Assembly: GCA_002362155.1 (NCBI GenBank)
Contig: DETN01000025.1
Location: forward strand, 1-28,859
Source of the DNA: Lachnospiraceae bacterium UBA3287
GTDB taxonomy: Bacteria > Bacillota > Clostridia > Lachnospirales > Lachnospiraceae
Length of the DNA stretch: 28,859 bases
Direction of reading: 5' to 3'
Of the stretch, positions 23,783 to 28,859 are shown one piece after another. Made by a program: the position numbers and the translations under genes. Numbering within the stretch: position 1 is the stretch's first letter; the number at the start of each line of letters is the position of its first letter. The notes under the pieces were generated by a model that saw only the letters and a list, made by a program, of their open reading frames with translations, was not told the origin of the DNA and ran no database searches.

Positions 23783-23811
23783 TTGACAAAAGCCGGCCCT
23801 TCGTTTACAAT
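23783..23811 (+). promoter_or_regulatory. Consensus promoter of short transcription unit 1
   Basis: TTGACA (23783-23788), 17-base spacer, TACAAT (23806-23811). The sequence just upstream, CTGATTTCTTATTGACAAA, is nearly repeated before the second promoter at 24049. Confidence 0.8.
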
Positions 23812-23825
23812 AAAATCACCAAAAC

Positions 23826-23845
23826 AAAAGGAGGACACGTAAATG
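23826..23845 (+). repeat. 20-base Shine-Dalgarno/start block, copy 1
   Basis: This block contains AAAAGGAGG, the spacer ACACGTAA and an ATG. It is identical to 24211-24230. Confidence 0.85.
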
Positions 23846-23869
23846 GTATTGAAGGAAATTTCCGAATAG
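23843..23869 (+). CDS. 8-codon ORF in short transcription unit 1
   Basis: ATG 23843 to TAG 23867-23869 encodes MVLKEISE. AGGAGG sits 8 bases upstream, an ideal distance. The stop codon's G is the first base of the terminator stem, so the whole message is about 90 bases. It may be a true micropeptide, a leader peptide left from a lost gene, or a decoy initiation site. Nothing in the peptide suggests an amino-acid sensor. Confidence 0.35.
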   Translation: MVLKEISE

Positions 23870-23910
23870 GGCTGCCGGATGACGAGAAAGTCTGGCAGCC
23901 CTGTTTTTTT
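23869..23910 (+). terminator. Terminator of short transcription unit 1
   Basis: GGGCTGCC (23869-23876) pairs with GGCAGCCC (23894-23901), then TTTTTTT (23904-23910). Confidence 0.85.
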
Positions 23911-24048
23911 GCCCCGGAGGGCGGTGGTCCATGGTCCCGGATGGATCTTCCGGATCTGTTTTAATTGTGTGAACTGTTTGTATTTTCTGATAATTGTTTC
24001 ATATGCCGTGCAATTCGGATATTTTCTTAAAAATTTTCAGATTTCTTG

Positions 24049-24077
24049 TTGACAAATCAGGGCCTGACCATTAGAAT
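24049..24077 (+). promoter_or_regulatory. Consensus promoter of short transcription unit 2
   Basis: TTGACA (24049-24054), 17-base spacer, TAGAAT (24072-24077). It is preceded by CAGATTTCTTGTTGACAAA, close to the matching stretch before promoter 1. Confidence 0.8.
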
Positions 24078-24112
24078 ATACTTAACAGATAAAACAAAGG
24101 AGGTACACTCCA

Positions 24113-24144
24113 TTGAAATGATCAGGATTGGTTCTAAAATCTAA
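24113..24144 (+). CDS. Overlapping tiny ORFs in short transcription unit 2
   Basis: AAAGGAGG (24096-24103) precedes a TTG-AAA-TGA mini-frame (24113-24121), whose stop overlaps ATG 24118, opening an 8-codon ORF MIRIGSKI ending with TAA at 24142-24144. The ATG is about 14 bases from the ribosome site, so initiation may need the mini-frame. Whether any of this is translated is unknown. Confidence 0.25.
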
Positions 24145-24210
24145 ATACCAGAAGAGATTTGGAACCGTAGTCATATTTTCAGAACTGAAGTAAGATCCTA
24201 AAACTGAATA

Positions 24211-24230
24211 AAAAGGAGGACACGTAAATG
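24211..24230 (+). repeat. 20-base Shine-Dalgarno/start block, copy 2
   Basis: Identical to 23826-23845; similarity continues weakly with ATTG three bases into the ORF. Confidence 0.85.
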
Positions 24231-24251
24231 AGATTGCTTAATTTTCATTAA
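24228..24251 (+). CDS. 7-codon ORF in short transcription unit 2
   Basis: ATG 24228 to TAA 24249-24251 encodes MRLLNFH, with the shared ideal ribosome site upstream and the terminator stem beginning two bases after the stop. Same interpretation options as the ORF at 23843. Confidence 0.35.
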   Translation: MRLLNFH

Positions 24252-24252
24252 T

Positions 24253-24293
24253 GAGGGCTGACTGATCGAAATGACAGGCAGCCCTCTTTTTTT
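24253..24293 (+). terminator. Terminator of short transcription unit 2
   Basis: GAGGGCTG (24253-24260) pairs with CAGCCCTC (24279-24286), with inner CTG/CAG pairs, followed by TTTTTTT (24287-24293). The outer stem shares GGGCTG/CAGCCC with the terminator of unit 1. Confidence 0.88.
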
Positions 24294-24412
24294 GTGCTTT
24301 TTATGCATCCGGCATTTCTTCCTTCCTCCCTCTGCCCTTCTCTTTCCTTTCGGAACCTTCCTTTCGGATGATCCTGGATCTCCCGGTCTGCCTTCCCGCC
24401 ATCTTTTTCATG

Positions 24413-24440
24413 TTGACAGGTATTTTTATGGTGCTATAAT
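24413..24440 (+). promoter_or_regulatory. Promoter of the metal-type ABC transporter
   Basis: TTGACA (24413-24418), 16-base spacer, TATAAT (24435-24440), with extended TGC before the -10. The start site falls inside the palindrome that follows. Confidence 0.8.
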
Positions 24441-24441
24441 C

Positions 24442-24462
24442 TGAAAATGAATTTCATTTTCA
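24442..24462 (+). promoter_or_regulatory. Fur-family-like operator
   Basis: TGAAAATGA-ATT-TCATTTTCA is a perfect 9-3-9 palindrome starting one base after the -10 box. The inner 19 bases match the classic Fur box GATAATGATAATCATTATC at 14 of 19 positions by eye. It is well placed to block transcription. Which family member (Fur, Zur, Mur) binds is unknown. Confidence 0.6.
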
Positions 24463-24480
24463 AATGTTACGGAGGCTTTT

Positions 24481-25257
24481 ATGGCACTTCTTTCCGCCAG
24501 GGATCTGACCCTGGGCTACAGCGACAGGACCCTGGTCAGAAATCTGAATTTTGAACTGAATGAGGGCAACTACCTCTGCATCGTGGGCGAAAACGGCTCC
24601 GGCAAGTCCACCCTCATGCGGACCCTTCTGGGGCTCCAGTCCCCCCTTTCGGGAAAGGTCCTGCACGGGGACGGCCTCAGGGCCCAGGAGATCGGCTATC
24701 TGCCCCAGCAGACCCAGGTACAGCGGGACTTTCCCGCGTCCGTGTCCGAGATCGTCCTTTCCGGCTGCCAGACCAGACTGGGCCGCCGTTTCTTCTATAC
24801 CAGGCAGGACAAAGAACTGGCCCGCCAGAACATGGAGCTCATGGCCGTTTCGGACCTGGCCGGCAAATGCTACCGGAATCTGTCCGGCGGCCAGCAGCAG
24901 AGAGTCCTTCTGGCCAGGGCCCTGTGCGCCACCAGGCGCCTCCTTCTTCTGGACGAGCCCGTGGCCGGCCTGGATCCCAGAGCGACTGCGGAAATGTACC
25001 AGCTGATCCGCCGCCTCAACCGGGAGGAAAAGATCACCATCATCATGGTCTCCCACGATATAGCCGCCGCCGTCTCCTACGCCACCCATATCCTCCATAT
25101 CGGCGACACCGTCTTTTTCGGCACCAGGGAGGAGTATCTGGAGAGCCGGGCCGGCAGGGAATTTCTGGATCCCCAGAGGGAGGACCGGATGAACATGAAG
25201 GTCCGCAAAAAGAAGCAGCCCGTAAGGCCCGCGGCCGGAAAGGAGGGAAAAGAATGA
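24481..25257 (+). CDS. Metal-type ABC transporter ATPase (ZnuC/MntB-like)
   Basis: This encodes 258 residues with complete ATPase motifs: GENGSGKST (Walker A, about 37-45), the Q-loop LPQQTQ, LSGGQQQR signature, LLLLDEP (Walker B) and MVSHD (H-loop). The stretch RDFPASVSEIVLSG is typical of zinc/manganese importer ATPases. The ribosome site ACGGAGG lies just before ATG 24481. A basic, Lys/Arg-rich C-terminal tail of about 20 residues follows the core. The ATP hydrolysed here powers the permease encoded next, which it overlaps by 4 bases. Metal specificity (zinc, manganese or iron) cannot be told; the Fur-like operator supports metal regulation. No solute-binding protein gene is in the window. 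Confidence 0.9.
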   Translation: MALLSARDLTLGYSDRTLVRNLNFELNEGNYLCIVGENGSGKSTLMRTLLGLQSPLSGKVLHGDGLRAQEIGYLPQQTQVQRDFPASVSEIVLSGCQTRLGRRFFYTRQDKELARQNMELMAVSDLAGKCYRNLSGGQQQRVLLARALCATRRLLLLDEPVAGLDPRATAEMYQLIRRLNREEKITIIMVSHDIAAAVSYATHILHIGDTVFFGTREEYLESRAGREFLDPQREDRMNMKVRKKKQPVRPAAGKEGKE

Positions 25258-26090
25258 TCGCAAAGCTCTCGCTCTATCTGTCCTATCCCTTCGTCCGCTA
25301 CGCCCTGATCGTGGGCATCCTGATCGCCCTCTGCTCTTCTCTGCTGGGCGTCACCCTGGTCCTGAAGCGCTTTTCCTTTATCGGAGACGGGCTCTCCCAC
25401 GTGGCCTTCGGGGCCATATCGGTGGCTTCCGTCCTGAATCTGACCAATCAGATGCTCTTCGTCCTGCCGGCCACGGTCCTCTGCGCCGTACTGCTGCTCA
25501 GGACCGGGTCCAATACCAGGATCCGGGGAGACGCCGCCATCGCCATGGTCTCCGTGGGGGCCCTGGCCGCAGGCTATCTGCTGATGAACCTTTTTTCCAC
25601 CTCCACCAACCTGTCGGGGGATGTGTGCTCCACCCTGTTCGGGTCCACCTCCATCCTGACCCTGACCAGGCAGGAGGTATGGCTGTGCATCGCCCTGTCC
25701 CTGGCCGTGGTCGTCACCTTCGTCCTCTTCTACAACAGGATCTTCGCGGTGACCTTCGACGAGACCTTCGCCGCCGCCGTGGGCACCAGGGTGGACGCCT
25801 GCAACCTGCTGATCGCCGTGGTCATTGCCGTCATCATCGTGCTGGCCATGAACCTGGTGGGATCCCTTCTGATCTCGGCCCTGGTCATCTTTCCGGCCCT
25901 GTCGGCCATGCGGGTCTTCAAGAGCTTTCTGTCCGTGACCCTCTGCTCCGCTCTCCTTTCGGTGTTCTGCGCAGGATCCGGCATCCTGGTCTCCATCCTG
26001 GCGGAGACCCCCGTGGGATCCACCATCGTCATGATCGATATCGCAGCCTTTGCCGTCTTCGCTCTGACCGGACATTTCCTGGGCGACTGA
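25254..26090 (+). CDS. Metal-type ABC transporter permease (ZnuB-like)
   Basis: This encodes 278 residues from ATG 25254, which overlaps the ATPase stop (ATGA) and has AGGAGG upstream. About eight hydrophobic helices are present, matching the ABC-3 permease family. Family marks are LVLKRFSFIGDGLSHVAFGAI near the N-terminus and the NLVGSLLISALVIFPALSAM segment with the conserved P-A pattern. It forms the membrane channel for the metal ion with the ATPase. The transporter would need a separately encoded substrate-binding lipoprotein. It is followed by a terminator at 26110. Confidence 0.92.
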   Translation: MIAKLSLYLSYPFVRYALIVGILIALCSSLLGVTLVLKRFSFIGDGLSHVAFGAISVASVLNLTNQMLFVLPATVLCAVLLLRTGSNTRIRGDAAIAMVSVGALAAGYLLMNLFSTSTNLSGDVCSTLFGSTSILTLTRQEVWLCIALSLAVVVTFVLFYNRIFAVTFDETFAAAVGTRVDACNLLIAVVIAVIIVLAMNLVGSLLISALVIFPALSAMRVFKSFLSVTLCSALLSVFCAGSGILVSILAETPVGSTIVMIDIAAFAVFALTGHFLGD

Positions 26091-26109
26091 CCATCTCTTT
26101 TACATCTCC

Positions 26110-26136
26110 GCACCTGCCTCCGGGCAGGTGCTTTTT
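26110..26136 (+). terminator. Terminator after the ABC transporter operon
   Basis: GCACCTGCC (26110-26118) pairs with GGCAGGTGC (26123-26131) around a 4-base loop, then TTTTT. Confidence 0.9.
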
Positions 26137-26191
26137 CATGCTTTTTCCGTCCGCATCTTTTTACAATTGTGACAGTTTTTCGCCCCTCAGG

Positions 26192-26221
26192 TAACATTCC
26201 TTCTCCTTATCATGCTATAAT
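26192..26221 (+). promoter_or_regulatory. Candidate promoter of the acyltransferase gene
   Basis: TATAAT (26216-26221) with extended TGC before it; the -35 is weak (TAACAT at 26192-26197, 18-base spacer). The strong -10 likely suffices. Confidence 0.6.
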
Positions 26222-26252
26222 GTTTTCGAAACAGCTTACAGTGTGTGCATGC

Positions 26253-26265
26253 CCTGCCAGGCAGG
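26253..26265 (+). promoter_or_regulatory. Palindrome in the 5' leader of the acyltransferase gene
   Basis: CCTGCC-A-GGCAGG is a perfect 6-1-6 palindrome, flanked by CATGC (26248-26252) and GCATG (26271-26275), which could extend it as an imperfect hairpin or serve as an operator just after the start site. Confidence 0.4.
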
Positions 26266-26294
26266 CTCCTGCATGTAAAAATGAGGTGATCAAA

Positions 26295-27653
26295 ATGCCG
26301 CATTCAAGCCCCAAATGGTATAAAATCGATAATGCCGCCAAGATCGTTCCTTCCACCACCAAGGGAACGGATACCCGGGTCTTCCGGATCACCTGCGTCC
26401 TGAAGGAGGAAATAGACGGTCCCATTCTCCAGCTGGCCCTGGACCGGGCCGTAAAGGAATTCCCCTATTTCAACTGCGTTCTCCGCAAGGGCCTCTTCTG
26501 GTACTATCTGGATTCCTCCAACATCAAGGCCATATCCCACGAGGAGAACAAGCCTCCCTGCGCCGCCATTTACTTTACCGGCCGCCGCAACCTCCTCTAC
26601 CGGGTGGTCTACCACGGCTGCCGGATCAACCTGGAAATGTTCCACGTCCTGACGGACGGGACCGGCGCCATGGAGTTTTTAAAGGCCATCGTCACCAACT
26701 ATCTCAAGATCCGCTACAACTTCGACGACGACCTGGTCCTGCCGGTCCGTTCCTCCCTGCGGTCCAGGGAAGCCGACGCCTTCACCAAGTTCTACGAAAA
26801 GATGGAGGGAAAGCCCCTGGAGGATAAGAATGCCCCCAAAAAGGCCTATCACCTGCAGGGCGAGCGGGACGAGAACCTCAGGGTCCACCTGCTGGAGGGG
26901 ACCGTTTCCACTTCGGAATTCCTCCAGGCCGCCAGGGCCCACAACTCCACCATAGCCATCTTCACCACGGCCCTCTACATGGAAGCCATCATAAAGGAGA
27001 TGTCCCAGCGGGAAAAGAAGCTCCCCATCGTGCTCAGCGTTCCCGTCAACCTCCGCAATTACTTCCATTCCGAGACCACCAGGAACTTCTTCGGCGTCAT
27101 CAACGTGGCCTTCTATCCCGAGCATTACGACGGGAACCTGCAGACCATCATAGAAGAGGTCAAGGCCAGCTTCGACCGCCAGCTGAAGGACGACCAGGTG
27201 GCCCTGACCATGCAGGGCTATTCCAGGCTGGAGCACAACCTGGCCGTCAAGGTGGTCCCCCTCTTTATCAAGGACCTGGTCATTTCCTTTGCCAACAGCC
27301 GGGTCCAGCGGGGCATCACGGGGACCGTCTCCAACGTGGGCCGGGTCACCATGCCCGATATCCTGGTCCCCTATATCGACAAGTTTTCCTGCTTCATGGC
27401 GGCCCCCGACTGCCAGATCAGCATCAGCTCCTTCGGAGACAGGCTGGTCTTCGGCGTCGCCTCCGCCTTCAAGACCCATAACGTCATGATGAACTTCTTC
27501 CGTGCCATGACCGATATGGAGATCGAAGTGGAGCTTGCCACCAACGACTACGATGCGCCCGAAGATATGGGAGACGAATTCGCCGCCCAGAAGGCCAGGG
27601 AAGCCCTGGAGGAGCGGCTGAAGGAAAAGGCCCGTGCCGGGCAGGAAGAGTGA
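26295..27653 (+). CDS. Alcohol acetyltransferase/condensation-like acyltransferase
   Basis: This encodes 452 residues from ATG 26295, with GAGGTG 6 bases upstream; earlier in-frame starts lie before the promoter or lack a site. The overall pattern is that of the CoA-dependent acyltransferase/condensation fold: LQLALDRAVKEFPYFNCVLR near the N-terminus and FHVLTDGTGAMEFLK (about 116-130), which gives HxxxDG with His117 and Asp121. NVGRVTMPD in the C-terminal half resembles the DFGWG-region neighbourhood of the fold. The catalytic His and Asp are kept, but the first His of HHxxxDG is Phe. The substrate is unknown; O-acylation of an alcohol, lipid or sugar is plausible. It is followed by a DUF6320-like gene with the same ribosome-site context. 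Confidence 0.8.
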   Translation: MPHSSPKWYKIDNAAKIVPSTTKGTDTRVFRITCVLKEEIDGPILQLALDRAVKEFPYFNCVLRKGLFWYYLDSSNIKAISHEENKPPCAAIYFTGRRNLLYRVVYHGCRINLEMFHVLTDGTGAMEFLKAIVTNYLKIRYNFDDDLVLPVRSSLRSREADAFTKFYEKMEGKPLEDKNAPKKAYHLQGERDENLRVHLLEGTVSTSEFLQAARAHNSTIAIFTTALYMEAIIKEMSQREKKLPIVLSVPVNLRNYFHSETTRNFFGVINVAFYPEHYDGNLQTIIEEVKASFDRQLKDDQVALTMQGYSRLEHNLAVKVVPLFIKDLVISFANSRVQRGITGTVSNVGRVTMPDILVPYIDKFSCFMAAPDCQISISSFGDRLVFGVASAFKTHNVMMNFFRAMTDMEIEVELATNDYDAPEDMGDEFAAQKAREALEERLKEKARAGQEE

Positions 27654-27662
27654 GGTGATCCT

Positions 27663-28322
27663 ATGCAGTACTGTCAGAAATGCAGAGTCATTATCCACGG
27701 CGGAAAGGCCTGCTGCCCTCTCTGCCAGGCCCCCCTCTCCGGGGATCCGGAGCCGGACGTCTTCCCTGCCCTGAAACACAAGACCTTCTCCGCCGTCATG
27801 ATCGCCAGGATCGTTTCCTTTATCCTGGTCTCCTGGCTGGTGGTCCTGGCCGCCATACAGATCCTCACAAAGTTCAATGCTCCCTGGACCCTGATCGCAG
27901 CCCTGGTGGGCGTCCTGATCTGGGCGGACGTTCTGATCGGGCTCAACTACCGGTCCGACATGCTCAAGATGTTCACCTCCCAGACCTATGTGATCATGAT
28001 CGTCTGTATCTTCATAGACTGCTATACGGGATTTCAGGGCTGGAGCGTTTCCTATATCCTGCCCATCGCCTTTTTATGGCTGGTCCTGGCCACCCTGGGC
28101 ATTGCCCGCACCATGGACATGCGCATGAACGAATATATCGTCTACCTGATATGGGACATCTTCCTGTGCATGCTTCAGATCATCCCCATCCTGATGGGAT
28201 GGAACAGGATCATCTTCCCGGCCGTCTTCTGCATGGCCGTCATGATCATCCTGACCGCCTGGGCCCTGATCTTCTCCTTTGACCAGGTCAGATCCGCCCT
28301 TCATAAGCTACTGAATCTGTAA
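27663..28322 (+). CDS. Zinc-ribbon membrane protein, DUF6320-like
   Basis: This encodes 219 residues. The N-terminus has a zinc ribbon, C4-x2-C7 and C18-x2-C21 in QYCQKCRVIIHGGKACCPLCQ, followed by about six hydrophobic helices (from about residue 44 to 210). This arrangement matches my memory of DUF6320, found next to acyltransferases in Clostridia; I could not check it. The ribosome site GAGGTG lies 7 bases before ATG 27663. The gene is 9 bases after the acyltransferase stop, so the two are likely cotranscribed. A role as a membrane partner of the acyltransferase is plausible but unproven. Confidence 0.8.
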   Translation: MQYCQKCRVIIHGGKACCPLCQAPLSGDPEPDVFPALKHKTFSAVMIARIVSFILVSWLVVLAAIQILTKFNAPWTLIAALVGVLIWADVLIGLNYRSDMLKMFTSQTYVIMIVCIFIDCYTGFQGWSVSYILPIAFLWLVLATLGIARTMDMRMNEYIVYLIWDIFLCMLQIIPILMGWNRIIFPAVFCMAVMIILTAWALIFSFDQVRSALHKLLNL

Positions 28323-28332
28323 CAGCATCTCC

Positions 28333-28364
28333 GGCCGCGGCGCATCAGGCCGCGGCCCTTTTTT
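28333..28364 (+). terminator. Terminator between the DUF6320-like and hydrolase genes
   Basis: GGCCGCGG (28333-28340) pairs with CCGCGGCC (28350-28357), then TTTTTT (28359-28364). It lies only 21 bases before the next start, so it could be partial and leave some readthrough. Confidence 0.85.
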
Positions 28365-28385
28365 CTTTTGAAACAGGTGTAACAT

Positions 28386-28859
28386 ATGCCCGTACTCCCC
28401 TTTTCCTTTCATGTCCCCCAGGACAACACTCCCCAGCTTTCCACCATCGCCTACCGGGTGGGCGAGTTCGTGGAACATGCCATCGACCACAGCATAGCCG
28501 GTTCTGCCCTGGAAGCCCCTCTTCTGGAGGAAGGGGCCCCCGCAGCCCCCGATACCTGGTACAGGAAGCTCCTGCCGGAGGGCATGTGCGGAGACGGATC
28601 TCCCTATCATATTTATCTGCGAAAGGGAAGCTCCAGGCACCTCTGCATCTTTTTGTCCGGCGGCGGCATCGCCTGGAATCCCTATACGGCGGCAAGGCCC
28701 GTCACCGGGGGCAGGACAGCGGCATGGCTTCCCAACTATTACTGGGAAAATCTCCGCCCCTTCACCCAGATCATGAACATCCACAACGGGATCACCGCCA
28801 CCCTGGAAGCCATCAATCCCTTCCATGACTGGAATTTTCTGGTCATCACCTATTCCACG
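28386..28859 (+). CDS. Pectin-acetylesterase-like hydrolase, 5' part (cut by window end)
   Basis: ATG 28386 has AGGTG upstream; the frame is open to the last base, giving 158 codons with no stop. The start of the domain resembles the pectin-acetylesterase/Notum group of alpha/beta hydrolases: CGDGSPYHIYLRKGSSRHLCIFLSGGG with the GGGxxW motif (SGGGIAWN), then INPFHDWNFLVITYST, which matches the NPF.DWN.V..pYCTGD pattern just before the catalytic serine region. The catalytic Ser, Asp and His would lie beyond the window. No signal peptide is visible, so it may be cytoplasmic. With the acyltransferase and membrane protein it suggests an acyl-ester metabolism cluster (inference). Confidence 0.78.
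   Translation, partial: MPVLPFSFHVPQDNTPQLSTIAYRVGEFVEHAIDHSIAGSALEAPLLEEGAPAAPDTWYRKLLPEGMCGDGSPYHIYLRKGSSRHLCIFLSGGGIAWNPYTAARPVTGGRTAAWLPNYYWENLRPFTQIMNIHNGITATLEAINPFHDWNFLVITYST

Noticed and set aside
24294..24412. Pyrimidine-rich stretch with repeated TTCCTTTCGGA before the transporter promoter
   Set aside because: Only two close copies of a short motif are present and there is no ORF, hairpin or promoter in it; I see no supportable feature.

Overview
The window looks like a chromosomal segment of a GC-rich member of the Firmicutes, most likely a Clostridia/Lachnospiraceae-type organism. Most genes have strong AGGAGG-type ribosome binding sites, neighbouring reading frames often overlap by 1-8 bases, and the gene content (AzlCD, RelQ, YgiQ, DUF6320-like, PhoR/PhoB-like pair) fits that group. 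The genus is inferred, not shown. I saw no tRNA, rRNA, CRISPR array, transposase or phage gene.

Region 1 (about 84-11127, + strand) is one long co-directional cluster of ten genes closed by a clear terminator. In order: an unrecognised HTH-like protein, a kinase-lobe-like pseudokinase, a PP2C phosphatase, a Ser/Thr kinase with a divergent vWA-like tail, a two-TM membrane protein, a zinc-ribbon P-loop GTPase of DO-GTPase2 type, a GAP1-like partner with two TM segments, a membrane-anchored FHA protein, a SEDS (RodA/FtsW) glycosyltransferase and a class B penicillin-binding protein with intact SxxK/SxN/KTG motifs. It resembles the actinobacterial pknA/pknB-pstP-fhaB-rodA-pbpA block, but with a GTPase/GAP1 pair of a type otherwise linked to predicted conflict systems. 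I infer a phospho- and GTP-controlled envelope-synthesis module. This is the best candidate for an undescribed system here.

Region 2 (11161-15089) holds a membrane-anchored FMN-binding-domain protein with a glutamate-rich linker (- strand), a DEDDh exonuclease with a cysteine-cluster N-terminus (+), and a DAHP synthase (-). The DAHP synthase has a visible promoter, a Tyr/Phe-rich leader peptide and an intrinsic terminator just before its start: a textbook layout for aromatic amino-acid attenuation.

Region 3 (15090-23596) has, on the - strand, ygiQ-like radical SAM gene, response regulator and histidine kinase with overlapping frames; on the + strand a galactose mutarotase; then on the - strand a RelQ-type small alarmone synthetase and an ald-azlC-azlD operon (alanine dehydrogenase plus an amino-acid exporter).

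Region 4 (23597-24480) is a gene-poor, AT-rich stretch with two similar short transcription units. Each has a consensus promoter, a shared 20-base Shine-Dalgarno/start block, a 7-8 codon ORF and a terminator. It ends at a metal-type ABC transporter promoter carrying a perfect 9-3-9 Fur-like palindrome.

Region 5 (24481-28859) has the transporter ATPase and permease, then an acyltransferase/condensation-like protein, a zinc-ribbon membrane protein (DUF6320-like) and the start of a pectin-acetylesterase-like hydrolase cut off by the window edge.
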